Positions 56,333 through 64,000 of a stretch of DNA of 64,000 bases are shown one piece after another (the stretch's first letter is position 1; each line of letters opens with the position of its first letter). The notes under the pieces were generated by a model. It saw only the letters and a list, made by a program, of their open reading frames with translations, was not told the origin of the DNA and did no database searches. This stretch comes from JBFLYZ01 sp040756415 (GTDB lineage Bacteria; Bacteroidota; Bacteroidia; JADZBD01), in contig JBFLYZ010000003.1 in NCBI GenBank assembly GCA_040756415.1, positions 1 to 64,000 of the forward strand, given 5' to 3'. Both the position numbers and the translations under genes were made by a program.

Positions 56333-57241
56333 ATGCTGCGCCTTGTTGCCATTTGCCTTCTGTTCGGTACCCTGTATTCCTGCAGCTATTCGGAGGCCGG
56401 CCAGGAGCGTGAAGATCGTTTGTTAATTGAACCTGCCGCTGTGCAGCCCGAGAGCCTGCTCAGCAGCGGGAACACCTATCTTTTCCGCGAAAACCATGAG
56501 GCGCAGAACGCCCTGGTCAACCGCATTGCGGCACCGGAGACCTACCAGCGCGTGGAATTGGAGGCGAAATCGTTCGGTGAGTGGCTGCGTTTTATCCCGC
56601 TTAAGCCGGGCAAGCCCGAAGTGATGCTGTATAACGGCCAGGCGAAGTCCTACCAGGGCGCGCACTATGCCGTGATCGATATAGACGCGGGCACGGCCGA
56701 TCTGCAGCAGTGCGCTGACGCGGTGATGCGCCTGCGCGGGGAATATCTTTACTCTTCCGGATTACATTCACAGATACATTTCAACTACACCAGTGGCGAT
56801 GAGGTGAGTTTTGCAAAATGGGCATCGGGAATGCGGCCGGTGGTGACGGGAAACAAGGTAAGCTGGAAAAAGGCTGCTGCAGCGGATTCATCTTACCCAA
56901 GCTTCAGGAAGTACATGAACAATATATTCATGTATGCCGGCACGCTCTCCCTTTGCAAGGAATTGAAAAAGGCGGGCAGCCCCAGCGACATCATGCCGGG
57001 TGACGTGTTCATCGTTGGCGGCTCGCCCGGTCACGCGGTCATGGTCATGGATGTAGCGCAGAACGGCAAAGGCGAAAAAGTATTCCTGCTGGCCCAAAGC
57101 TACATGCCCGCGCAGGACATGCATATCCTGGTCAACCCCAACAACGCTTCGCTGAGCCCATGGTATGCGGTGAGCGAGATAAGCGAACACCTGGTAACCC
57201 CGGAGTGGACCTTCGGAAGCAAACAGCTCATGCGATTCTGA
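56333..57241 (+). CDS. DUF4846 lipoprotein
   Basis: A 302-aa predicted lipoprotein (lipobox LYSC near residue 17). The segments 'YQRVELEAKSFGEWLRFIPL', 'QGAHYAVIDIDAGTADLQQC', 'DAVMRLRGEYLY' and 'MPGDVFIVGGSPGHAVMVMD' match DUF4846, to my recollection. The 'GDVFI.GG.PGHA' pattern with a Cys-free core is like NlpC/amidase-type folds, but a catalytic Cys is missing. It is divergent from the S9 peptidase. A frame reading in from 55922 is not real because it covers the peptidase gene on the other strand. Confidence 0.8.
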   Translation: MLRLVAICLLFGTLYSCSYSEAGQEREDRLLIEPAAVQPESLLSSGNTYLFRENHEAQNALVNRIAAPETYQRVELEAKSFGEWLRFIPLKPGKPEVMLYNGQAKSYQGAHYAVIDIDAGTADLQQCADAVMRLRGEYLYSSGLHSQIHFNYTSGDEVSFAKWASGMRPVVTGNKVSWKKAAAADSSYPSFRKYMNNIFMYAGTLSLCKELKKAGSPSDIMPGDVFIVGGSPGHAVMVMDVAQNGKGEKVFLLAQSYMPAQDMHILVNPNNASLSPWYAVSEISEHLVTPEWTFGSKQLMRF

Positions 57242-57262
57242 GCCGGAACAGGATGGTGGTGT

Positions 57263-57289
57263 AAAAAAAACGCCCGGGGTGACCGGGTG
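57263..57289 (-). terminator. Terminator of the DUF6580 gene
   Basis: On the minus strand a GC-rich hairpin (core CCCGG...CCGGG, 57272-57287) is followed by eight T (57270-57263). It lies between two convergent genes and ends the DUF6580 transcript. Confidence 0.65.
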
Positions 57290-57309
57290 CACAGGAATAA
57301 AGAAGCTCT

Positions 57310-57828
57310 TTACAGCTTGGCCAGCCTGGGAAACTTAAGGGAGGCCAGGTAAAATCCGCCAAACAGAACGGCATTGAACACCAGGTCGCCCAGCAGGGGA
57401 GTGCGGAAGAAAGGTATGCCCAGCTCGTACGTGGCGATGAGCCCGGCCCATCCGCCCTGGTACCCGCCAGCGGCCCATACCCCGAAATTGCTGATCAGGA
57501 AGAATAATGTGGAAGAGGCCAGGGAGGCGATCAGCACCGTATGCACCTTAACATTATTGCGGATCAGCAGCCCGATGAAGGCGATCAGCACGAAGCTGAC
57601 GTAAACATAAATCAATGTATTGTGAAAGCCCAGCACCAGGTCGCTCAGGAACATGGCCAGCAGGGGAATGATAAAGGCCAGGCGCTTGTCGGAAAGGGTG
57701 GCTCCGCCAAAAAGGGCGATCGCGAATACCGGGGTCACATTATCGATATGCGGAAAAAGCCGGCTCAGGGCCGCGATCAGGATAGCGGTAGTAACGAAGA
57801 TAAAGCGGGGGGTAACTATGTTTTTCAT
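57310..57828 (-). CDS. DUF6580-type membrane protein
   Basis: A 172-aa inner-membrane protein with about five hydrophobic segments (about 8-23, 30-45, 48-65, 72-90, 96-115 and 145-165). The pattern 'FPHIDNVTPVFAIALFGGAT' and 'YQGGWAGLIATYELGIPFFR' is that of DUF6580, which resembles the substrate-binding S component of energy-coupling (ECF) vitamin transporters. No ECF ATPase or riboswitch is adjacent, so the substrate cannot be told. Confidence 0.75.
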   Translation of the reverse strand: MKNIVTPRFIFVTTAILIAALSRLFPHIDNVTPVFAIALFGGATLSDKRLAFIIPLLAMFLSDLVLGFHNTLIYVYVSFVLIAFIGLLIRNNVKVHTVLIASLASSTLFFLISNFGVWAAGGYQGGWAGLIATYELGIPFFRTPLLGDLVFNAVLFGGFYLASLKFPRLAKL

Positions 57829-57967
57829 AATAAATGTTAATTTTTAGCGGTTACAAAGTTAATTATTAATTTTATTATACGAATTGCTGATCGGGCCCGA
57901 ATGACCGCTATCCGGTCTGTTCGCAAAGATCCGCATTATTTAGAAATTCATCGTAATCCGCAACCCT

Positions 57968-58177
57968 ATGAACAGCGCCATAAAGAAATTCACCGCCATT
58001 CTCCTGATCCTGCTCGTTCTTTTCTTTACCGTGATCTCAATCCTCGGCATCTGGGGCATCATCCGGGTCGATCATGTGTTCACCAAATCGATCACGACCC
58101 TGCTCGTCATCTTCGTATCATCGGCCATTATCCTTTTCATCGTATCGGTGATCATGAAGAGCGATGATAAGCCCTGA
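57968..58177 (+). CDS. Small two-helix membrane protein
   Basis: A 69-aa protein with two hydrophobic helices (about 8-30 and 43-63) and a basic N-terminus. The function is unknown. It is a single short gene, opposite in direction to the thioredoxin gene, with a plain ATG at 57968. Real coding is likely because the hydrophobic pattern is clean and third codon positions are GC-rich as in neighbours. Confidence 0.6.
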   Translation: MNSAIKKFTAILLILLVLFFTVISILGIWGIIRVDHVFTKSITTLLVIFVSSAIILFIVSVIMKSDDKP

Positions 58178-58262
58178 GCGTTATCCGCCCCAGCGCCCCA
58201 TTTCCTCCGATTCCAACCGGCAGCAGTTACAGTGAACAGGTCCTCTTAACAGGAAGTTCTTT

Positions 58263-59681
58263 TTACTTCCCCGGAAGATTTTTGGAATGGCGCTCGATGA
58301 TATCGGGAAGATTATCGGGGTCGATGCGCTTGGCGATGATCTTCTTGTTCTCGTCAAGCAGGTAGATGACCGGGGTGCTGTACACATCGTACAGTTGCTT
58401 GAGCAGGTAGTAGTGCTCGCTCTTTTCGGTTACGTTGCAGGTATTGATCCAGTCGAGCTTGTTTTCGCGTATGTATTTCTTCCACTCCTTGTGGTTTCCT
58501 TCTATATTCACCGCGTACACCTTTACATTCTTCGACCTGTACTTATCGTAAAATGCCTTTAGTTTGGGCACCACCTTTTTGCAGTGCCCGCAATCCGGGT
58601 CCCAGAAGATGAGCACCGTGTACTTTGAAGCGACCCCGTAAAGCGGCACCATATTTCCCAGCGTATCGGGCAAGGTGAGCTTGGGAGCCGGCTTGCCGAT
58701 GAGCAGGGGTTTCAGTATAACCGCCTTGCTGGTGATTTTCGCAAGCGTGGCGCTGTCGGTCCAGTAGGCCTGGCCGGTCATGTAGTACTTCTCGGCCATA
58801 TGCACGAACACCGCATCCATACCCATGATGGACGATGTTTCGTAATTGTAGGTGCAGTAATAGACCAGGTACTTGAACATCTCCTTGTTGCCCTGGGTCC
58901 TGGCGATGAGCATATCGGCCTCCTTGATAATGGAATCGGGCACCTGCATGGTCAGCTTATCGAGGTAATACTTGATCTTGTTGTAGACAATGGGCGTGCG
59001 CAGCAGGCGATCATCGCTCAGGTCTACGTTATCGAAATAATGGGCCTTGTAATAGCGGAACGGGAAGGCCGAATCGGGTTTTCCGTTCGGGAGCTTGGGC
59101 AGGTCCTTGGGCACCACGGGGTCCTGCGAGGCTTTGAAGACCTTGGCCAGGAAGGTTTCCGGGTGATCTTTGATGTAGCTGAGCTTGTAATTCTTTACAT
59201 CCTCATCGACCTTCGCCAGTTGTTTCTGGTAATAGGCAACCGAATCTTTGTTCTTTGCCGCCTCCATTTTTTTCTTGAGCGGCTCCACTTCCTTTGCCTT
59301 TTCGTTGATAAAGGCCATGTAGCTGTAGAAAAGCGTGTTGTCGTCCGAATTCTTGACCTTCATCTTGCCCGGAAGATCGGCCGTATCGGTCTCCATGGAA
59401 AAATGCTGCTGCTTATCGATAATGACCTCGAAATATTTTTTACTGGGAAGCACAACGAGGTAAATGCCTCCGGGAAGCGCGTCCTTGCCCGAAAAGACCA
59501 TATTGCCGCTTCCATCTACCCTGGCCGTATCCCGTACGTATTGCTTATCGGCATAATAATGCCCGAAAAAGCAAACCGTATCTTTCAGGCCTTTGATCCT
59601 GATCTTGATGTTGTACCCCTCATCCCCGGTAAGGGCAAGCAGCAGCGGAAGGCAAAGCAACAGCGGAAGGGTCTTTTTCAT
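58263..59681 (-). CDS. TlpA-like thioredoxin with DUF4369/DUF5106-like domain
   Basis: A 472-aa exported protein. Signal peptide MKKTLPLLLCLPLLLALTG. An N-terminal DUF4369-like beta domain (about 25-130; 'NIKIRIKGLKDTVCFFGHYY'), a helical middle (DUF5106-like, about 150-320) and a C-terminal thioredoxin domain (about 330-472) with 'VLIFWDPDCGHCKKVVPKL'. The CGHC active site suits a disulfide reductase or isomerase of the periplasm. A cis-Pro follows in 'YDVYSTPVIYLL'. The ATG at 59681 starts the signal peptide. Promoter box at 59695-59702. Confidence 0.88.
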   Translation of the reverse strand: MKKTLPLLLCLPLLLALTGDEGYNIKIRIKGLKDTVCFFGHYYADKQYVRDTARVDGSGNMVFSGKDALPGGIYLVVLPSKKYFEVIIDKQQHFSMETDTADLPGKMKVKNSDDNTLFYSYMAFINEKAKEVEPLKKKMEAAKNKDSVAYYQKQLAKVDEDVKNYKLSYIKDHPETFLAKVFKASQDPVVPKDLPKLPNGKPDSAFPFRYYKAHYFDNVDLSDDRLLRTPIVYNKIKYYLDKLTMQVPDSIIKEADMLIARTQGNKEMFKYLVYYCTYNYETSSIMGMDAVFVHMAEKYYMTGQAYWTDSATLAKITSKAVILKPLLIGKPAPKLTLPDTLGNMVPLYGVASKYTVLIFWDPDCGHCKKVVPKLKAFYDKYRSKNVKVYAVNIEGNHKEWKKYIRENKLDWINTCNVTEKSEHYYLLKQLYDVYSTPVIYLLDENKKIIAKRIDPDNLPDIIERHSKNLPGK

Positions 59682-59694
59682 AGGGGTTTGCACG

Positions 59695-59702
59695 CAAAAT
59701 TA
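59695..59702 (-). promoter_or_regulatory. -7 box of the TlpA-like gene
   Basis: The minus strand reads TAATTTTG, an exact -7 match, 13 bases before the ATG at 59681. It is divergent from the promoter at 59791-59798. Confidence 0.5.
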
Positions 59703-59790
59703 GCATTAAAATCAACAAAAATCAGGCCAGCCCAGCTTTATCCATTTCTATTTTTTGAGCTATAGCCTGGATGATGTACCGGCTTCTTAA

Positions 59791-59798
59791 TACATTTG
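59791..59798 (+). promoter_or_regulatory. -7 box TACATTTG of the lipoprotein-Pmp3 pair
   Basis: An exact -7 match lies 28 bases before the ATG at 59827. It would serve both tandem lipoprotein genes. Confidence 0.5.
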
Positions 59799-59826
59799 CA
59801 GCACTATACTTAAACTTAACTGCGAC

Positions 59827-60420
59827 ATGAAACTTTACCGCGCCTTCAGACTGCTTGCTTTATTCGCTTCGATCTCTTTACTTTTCACTTCCTGCGGAAC
59901 GCTGATGCAGGACGGTTTTTCCAGGCAGAAGTACACAGGTTTCAAGCGGGGTACCGGTGACGGGATCGTTTCACATCCTGTAAAAAAAGATGGAGTGAGT
60001 GAGAGCCGCCCGGAACAAGGCCCGGTACAGGAAAGCATGAGCGCCCATACCGCCCGCCCTGAAAATACAGACCAGCGGGCCGGCCTTACCGAATCGCTTA
60101 CCACATCTCCCGGCCGGCCGGATGCCGTTGACAAGCCGGAGAAGAAAACGCCCGCGCTCGTCAAAAAGATCAAACGCAAACTGGACCGTCATGTACCCGG
60201 AAAAGGCCAGCCGAATGGCGAAGCTGACCTCAATACCATTCTGCTGGTGCTCCTGTGCATTTTCCTTCCGCCCATAGCCATCCTTCTTACGCAGGGCGTT
60301 GGCACACCGTTCTGGCTCGATCTCATCATCTGGCTGCTCGGGTTTGGCGCCTTCGGGTTCCCTTACCTCGGCATTTTGGTACTCGTTGCCATTATTTACG
60401 CTTTTATCGTTTGTTTTTAA
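59827..60420 (+). CDS. Lipoprotein fused to a Pmp3/YqaE-like membrane domain (copy 1)
   Basis: A 197-aa protein. The N-terminus has a signal peptide ending in a lipobox-like LLFTSC with Cys23, then 'GTLMQDGFSRQKYTGFKRG'. A charged, Pro/Lys-rich linker runs to about residue 130. The C-terminal 60 residues are two membrane helices with 'LLCIFLPPIAILLTQGVG' and 'FWLDLIIWLLG', the pattern of the Pmp3/YqaE proteolipid family known from stress-induced membrane proteins. Lipid anchor plus two helices in one chain is an unusual topology. A paralogue with the same layout follows 25 bases later. Confidence 0.8.
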   Translation: MKLYRAFRLLALFASISLLFTSCGTLMQDGFSRQKYTGFKRGTGDGIVSHPVKKDGVSESRPEQGPVQESMSAHTARPENTDQRAGLTESLTTSPGRPDAVDKPEKKTPALVKKIKRKLDRHVPGKGQPNGEADLNTILLVLLCIFLPPIAILLTQGVGTPFWLDLIIWLLGFGAFGFPYLGILVLVAIIYAFIVCF

Positions 60421-60445
60421 ACCAACTCTCAAAACACGGACACTT

Positions 60446-61045
60446 ATGAAACTTACCGCTACCCGCCCGATTTTCACTGCAGCGCTGGCCGCACTGTTCC
60501 TGCTCTCTTCATGCGGAACACTGATGCAGGATGGATTCTCTAAGCAAAAATACACCGGTTTCAAGCGCGGTGATGGTGAAACGCTGATGAAAACAGCGGG
60601 AAAGAACGGGCAGGAAAGCAGGAAGCCCATCGGGGTAACAAAGGAACAACCGGACCAGCCGGTACAAACACCGCTTTCCACCCGCCAGGCGGAGGAAGAA
60701 ACCCTGCCCGGAAAAGAGTCGCTTCCGTCTTCACTGGTTCCGGAAAAAAGCGAACAGGCCCCGCTGATGAAGACGGTTAAAGAAAAGATAAAACATAAAT
60801 CGGGCAAAAAAGGATTAATGCCCAGGGGCGATGAAGACGACAGGGGGTTCTTTGCGGTGCTGATCCTGATCCTGCTCTGCATATTCATTCCTCCCCTTGC
60901 CGTATTGATCGTTGACGGCCTGAAGGCGCCTTTCTGGATCGATCTTATCCTCTGGCTGATCGCAATAGGGGCCTATTTTTACAATCCCGTTACGGCCCTC
61001 ATCGGACTGATCGCTATCATTTACGCCTTTGTGCGGGTATTCTGA
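60446..61045 (+). CDS. Lipoprotein fused to a Pmp3/YqaE-like membrane domain (copy 2)
   Basis: A 199-aa paralogue of the upstream gene. It has lipobox LLSSC (Cys23), then 'GTLMQDGFSKQKYTGFKRG', nearly identical to copy 1. The linker differs strongly and is rich in Lys, Glu and Pro. The C-terminal part has 'LLCIFIPPLAVLIVDGLK' and 'FWIDLILWLIAIG', again Pmp3-like. The pair shows constant ends and a fast-changing middle. I chose the ATG at 60446; the frame open from 60299 lies in copy 1. Confidence 0.8.
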   Translation: MKLTATRPIFTAALAALFLLSSCGTLMQDGFSKQKYTGFKRGDGETLMKTAGKNGQESRKPIGVTKEQPDQPVQTPLSTRQAEEETLPGKESLPSSLVPEKSEQAPLMKTVKEKIKHKSGKKGLMPRGDEDDRGFFAVLILILLCIFIPPLAVLIVDGLKAPFWIDLILWLIAIGAYFYNPVTALIGLIAIIYAFVRVF

Positions 61046-61068
61046 ACTGCATTCGTCAGGAACAAGCG

Positions 61069-61098
61069 AAACCCCGGGGATCTTCCCGGGGTTTGGTT
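61069..61098. terminator. Terminator between the Pmp3-fusion pair and dapA
   Basis: A 10-bp stem (AAACCCCGGG at 61069-61078, CCCGGGGTTT at 61085-61094) with the loop GATCTT is followed by GGTTTT. It stands between convergent genes and can serve the plus strand; on the minus strand there is no clear T-run. Confidence 0.75.
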
Positions 61099-61986
61099 TT
61101 AATAGGTTTTCTGCAGCTCTGTGATCCGCTTATGGGTTTTTTTGTTGACCTTGACCAGGGGAAGCCTGACCGTTGAAGAAGACAGTTTCAGCAATTCGAG
61201 GAAAGCTTTAACCCCGGCCGGGTTGCCATCGGCAAACATCTGCTCGATGATATCGGTCAGCTTATAATGCAGTTTCTGCGCTGCGGCCATATTGCCGTCC
61301 AGGGCCTGGCGCGTCATCTCTGAAAAATCCCTCGGGTAAGCGTTGGCCACCACGGAAATAACCCCATCGCCACCGCAGGCCAGGATAGGAAGCGTGAGCA
61401 GGTCATCCCCGGATATCACCAGGAAATCCTTCGGCTTGTACTTGATGATCTTCATGATCTGCTCCATATTGCCCGATGCCTCTTTGATGGCGATAATGTT
61501 CCTGAAATCGCGGGCCAGCTTCAGCGTGGTTTCGGCCGTGATGTTGGAAGCCGTCCGCCCGGGAACATTATACAGGATGACCGGTAGCGGGCAGACCTCG
61601 GCAATGGCTTTGTAATGCTGGTAAATACCGCGCTGGTTGGGCTTGTTATAATAGGGCGATACCGAGAGGATGGCGCTGATGCCATCGAGCGACCAGGTTC
61701 TTATGCAGTGGATGATCTCCTTTGTATTGTTCCCTCCTATTCCCAGCACCACCGGCACGCGCCCGTCAACCGTCTGCACCACGTAATCGATCACGGCCGT
61801 TTTCTCGTCTTTGCCCAGGGTTACCGACTCGCCCGTGGTGCCCAGCACCACGATGTATTCGCAGTTCCCTTTTATGATGTGCTCGATGATCCTGCCCAGC
61901 GAGCGGAAATCAATACTGCCGTCCTTATGAAAGGGAGTGACGATCGCCACGCCCGTACCTTTTAACCTGTTGCGACTGAAAGCCAT
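61099..61986 (-). CDS. dapA: 4-hydroxy-tetrahydrodipicolinate synthase DapA
   Basis: A 295-aa enzyme of lysine and diaminopimelate synthesis that condenses pyruvate with aspartate semialdehyde. 'GTGVAIVTPFHKDGSIDF', 'VVLGTTGESVTL' (substrate loop), 'ILYNVPGRTASN' with Tyr, and the Schiff-base Lys in 'IIAIKEASGN' are all present, as is 'VISGDDLLTLPILACGGDGV'. The length is normal. A near -7 box (TACTTTCG, 62014-62007) lies upstream, so it can be transcribed alone, but it also follows the DUF6913 gene by 48 bases. Confidence 0.97.
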   Translation of the reverse strand: MAFSRNRLKGTGVAIVTPFHKDGSIDFRSLGRIIEHIIKGNCEYIVVLGTTGESVTLGKDEKTAVIDYVVQTVDGRVPVVLGIGGNNTKEIIHCIRTWSLDGISAILSVSPYYNKPNQRGIYQHYKAIAEVCPLPVILYNVPGRTASNITAETTLKLARDFRNIIAIKEASGNMEQIMKIIKYKPKDFLVISGDDLLTLPILACGGDGVISVVANAYPRDFSEMTRQALDGNMAAAQKLHYKLTDIIEQMFADGNPAGVKAFLELLKLSSSTVRLPLVKVNKKTHKRITELQKTY

Positions 61987-62034
61987 GTTCTGTTTATTGA
62001 AGGCTACGAAAGTAAACTTTTTTGAATAAACCGT

Positions 62035-62592
62035 CTAAGGGCCGGGCTTTTCCTTTTTATTCAGCATGGTCAGGTAGGTGTCGATATTGCGGAGCAGGAA
62101 CTTCAGCCCCTTTTCGCCCCCCGATTCAATGGTCATATCCAAAAAAGCGTCAGCGCCCGGAGCGCGTTTCCCCACCTTGAAGCGGGCGCGCGAACAGGCG
62201 GCAATATAATACAGGGGAAAACGGTCGTAAATGTTCAGGTCAATGAGGATATCGTATTCCTCGTTGATGAAGTTGGAGATAGCCACCCCGGTGGGTTTGC
62301 CGTTCCAGATCACATCCTTGCGCGAAAAATAATCGAATTCCAGCTTGGCATAGGTGGTCTGGGGTATCTCCTTCGTGCTGAAGAAGCCTATGGCCTTGGG
62401 TTTTTTCTTCAGCTCTTTGAGGTAGTTCACGTATTTCCTGACCAGCTCGTAATCCTCGGTCTCAGAGGCGTCAAAAAGTATCCCTATCGTTAAGGCCTCT
62501 TCCATGCCGCTTGCCTTGCGCTGGCGCTGCACCGCGCTCATCTCGCCTTTGAGTAGTTGCCGGCCTATGGATTCCTTTATATTCTTCAGCAT
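62035..62592 (-). CDS. DUF6913-type cytosolic protein
   Basis: A 185-aa soluble protein of unknown function. 'TIGILFDASETEDYELVRKY', 'PKAIGFFSTKEIP', 'DYFSRKDVIWNGKP', 'EYDILIDLNIYDRFPLYYIA' and 'ARFKVGKR' form an alternating alpha/beta pattern like a Rossmann fold. I recall it as DUF6913, commonly found between ligA and dapA in Bacteroidota, which is also its position here. Gaps are 58 bases to ligA and 48 to dapA, so it may be co-transcribed with either. Confidence 0.8.
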   Translation of the reverse strand: MLKNIKESIGRQLLKGEMSAVQRQRKASGMEEALTIGILFDASETEDYELVRKYVNYLKELKKKPKAIGFFSTKEIPQTTYAKLEFDYFSRKDVIWNGKPTGVAISNFINEEYDILIDLNIYDRFPLYYIAACSRARFKVGKRAPGADAFLDMTIESGGEKGLKFLLRNIDTYLTMLNKKEKPGP

Positions 62593-62650
62593 AGCTTATC
62601 TGTTTTGTGAGCCCGCCTGCCCGTGAGATGCCGGTCATAAAAGCATATCT

Positions 62651-64000
62651 TCATTCCGTCATTTTTATGAACTCATCTTCCGAAATGATCTTTACGCCCA
62701 GCTTCTCCGCCTTTTTTTTCTTCTCCGGGCCCATGCCCTCGCCCGCCACGATGAAGCTGGTCTTACCGGAAACGGAACCCGCCACTTTCCCACCGTTCTT
62801 CTCAATGGCCTTCTTCAGGTCATCGCGCGAGAAGCGCGTGAACACACCGCTCACCACGAAGGTAAGGCCCCTGAGCTTATCGCTGGTGCCGGCCAGGGCC
62901 TCCTCCGACAGCTCGAAATTCAGCCCACTGGCGCGGAGCCGCTTCACGATCTCTTTGTTCGCATCGCGGTAAAAATATTCGACCACCGAACGGGCGATCA
63001 CCTCGCCCACATCGCCTACTTCCTGCAACTGGGCTTCGTTGGCCAGCATGATGGCATCAATGCTGCGGAAGCTGTAGGCCAGCTTCTTGGCCGTAGTTTC
63101 CCCGATGTGCCGGATACCCAGCGCATACAGCACGCGCTCGAAAGGTATCTGTTTGGAGGCTTCAATGCCCGAAAGCAGGTTATCCACGCTCTTCTCGCCC
63201 ATGCGCTCGAGCTCCAAGAGCTCTTTTCTTTTCCGGTGAAGCCCATAGATATCGGCAATGTTGCGGATAAGGCCTTTTGCGTACAGCAGCTCGATGGTCT
63301 CTTCGCCCAGCGAATCGATATCCATGGCCCGCCTGGATGTGAAATGGATCATTTTCCCCTTGATCTGGGGCGGGCAGCCGGATTCGTTCGGGCAATAATG
63401 AACGGCTTCTCCTTCCCTGCGGATGAGCTCCGTGCCGCATTCCGGGCAATTGACTATGTATTTTACCTTCCTGGCTCCCGCTTTGCGCTTCTTCACGTCC
63501 ACAGCCGTGATCTTGGGAATGATCTCTCCTCCCTTTTCAACGAAGACCGTATCGTGCTCGTGCAGGTCGAGCCTGGCGATAATATCGGCATTATGCAGCG
63601 AGGCCCGCTTGACCGTGGTGCCGGCAAGGAAGACCGGCTTCAGGTTAGCCACCGGGGTAATGGCACCGGTGCGTCCCACCTGGTATGAGATGCTCTGCAG
63701 CTCGGTAGCGGCCGAGGCGGCCTTGAACTTATAAGCTATGGCCCAGCGCGGTGATTTGGCCGTAAAGCCCAGGAACTTCTGGTGCTCATGCGAGTTGACC
63801 TTGATCACCACTCCATCGGTCTCCACTTCCAGCTCGTGGCGCTTCTTATCCCATTTTTCGAGGTAGGCTATCACCGCTTCCAGCGAATCGTGCTTCTCCA
63901 TATCCTCCGAAATCCTGAAGCCCCATTTTTTGGCCTCTACCAGGTTCTCATAATGCATCCGGTACGGCAGGTCATCGCCCAGGAGATTATACAGGTAGCA
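62651..64000 (-). CDS. ligA: NAD-dependent DNA ligase LigA, 5' part outside window
   Basis: The last 449 residues or so of LigA; the gene runs past the right edge, so the N-terminal adenylation lysine (KxDG) is not seen. Visible parts in order: OB fold ('VETDGVVIKVN', 'FTAKSPRWAIAYKF', 'VFVEKGGEIIPKI'), zinc finger (CPECG ... YCPN..GCP), helix-hairpin-helix repeats ('DIDSLGEETIELL', 'FERVLYALGIRHIGETTAKK', 'LQEVGDVGEVIARSVVEYF') and the C-terminal BRCT domain ('LRGLTFVVSGVFTRFSRDDL'). It seals nicks in DNA using NAD. It is first in a run with DUF6913 and dapA. Confidence 0.97.
   Translation of the reverse strand, partial: CYLYNLLGDDLPYRMHYENLVEAKKWGFRISEDMEKHDSLEAVIAYLEKWDKKRHELEVETDGVVIKVNSHEHQKFLGFTAKSPRWAIAYKFKAASAATELQSISYQVGRTGAITPVANLKPVFLAGTTVKRASLHNADIIARLDLHEHDTVFVEKGGEIIPKITAVDVKKRKAGARKVKYIVNCPECGTELIRREGEAVHYCPNESGCPPQIKGKMIHFTSRRAMDIDSLGEETIELLYAKGLIRNIADIYGLHRKRKELLELERMGEKSVDNLLSGIEASKQIPFERVLYALGIRHIGETTAKKLAYSFRSIDAIMLANEAQLQEVGDVGEVIARSVVEYFYRDANKEIVKRLRASGLNFELSEEALAGTSDKLRGLTFVVSGVFTRFSRDDLKKAIEKNGGKVAGSVSGKTSFIVAGEGMGPEKKKKAEKLGVKIISEDEFIKMTE

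Overview
The window comes from a free-living member of the Bacteroidota. I infer this from three things: genes preceded by the Bacteroidota sigma -7 box (TAnnTTTG) and A-rich leaders rather than strong Shine-Dalgarno sites; many exported proteins ending in type IX secretion system (T9SS) sorting domains; and lineage-typical genes (PorD, a PorE-like protein, a GldJ/GldK-like lipoprotein, DUF5916, omega subunit beside BamD). Genus cannot be told from sequence alone. The lineage looks uncultured and moderately GC-rich, with several AT-richer genes or patches. I see no phage, insertion sequence or CRISPR array.

Layout. 1-200: end of a tRNA-Pro and a complete tRNA-Arg. 0.3-9.6 kb: housekeeping and envelope genes (DUF5916/CBM9 protein, LolD-type ATPase, acetyltransferase, cold-shock protein, fatty-acid desaturase, PdxH, YqgE, class IV aminotransferase, rhomboid). 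9.6-14.1 kb: a PorE-like protein without its OmpA domain, an AT-rich orphan peptide-binding protein and a TPR protein; before them lies an intergenic pair of hairpins with a common loop motif. 14.3-18.1 kb: a signalling run (STAS/SEC14-like protein, MASE1-PAS histidine kinase, single-domain response regulator, DinB-fold protein). 18.1-24.8 kb: a bacterial eRF1-like protein, a beta-helix T9SS protein, an acetyltransferase, a POT peptide transporter, a P-loop kinase with a problematic start and an outer-membrane protein. 24.8-47.5 kb: a secretome island with seven T9SS cargo proteins, including a 1.7-kaa repeat adhesin, a subtilase and an M36/M4-like metalloprotease, mixed with a GldJ/K-like lipoprotein, a CAP protein and small outer-membrane proteins. 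47.6-51 kb: bamD-rpoZ-coaBC-porD, an envelope/T9SS and core-metabolism operon. 51-64 kb: a serine-palmitoyltransferase-like enzyme, a 39-aa lipoprotein, another T9SS propeller protein, an S9 peptidase, DUF4846 and DUF6580 proteins, a TlpA-like thioredoxin, two tandem lipoprotein-Pmp3 fusions, and the ligA-DUF6913-dapA run.

How the parts fit: nine proteins carry T9SS C-terminal signals, and PorD plus the PorE-like and GldJ/K-like proteins could serve the same machine, so surface display and extracellular proteolysis dominate the window. The items most worth a second look are the twin hairpins at 9750-9889, the tandem lipoprotein-Pmp3 fusions at 59.8-61.0 kb, the start of the P-loop gene at 23.5 kb, a decayed pyridoxamine-oxidase-like copy at 24.7 kb, and the 39-aa lipoprotein behind a heptamer repeat at 52.4 kb.
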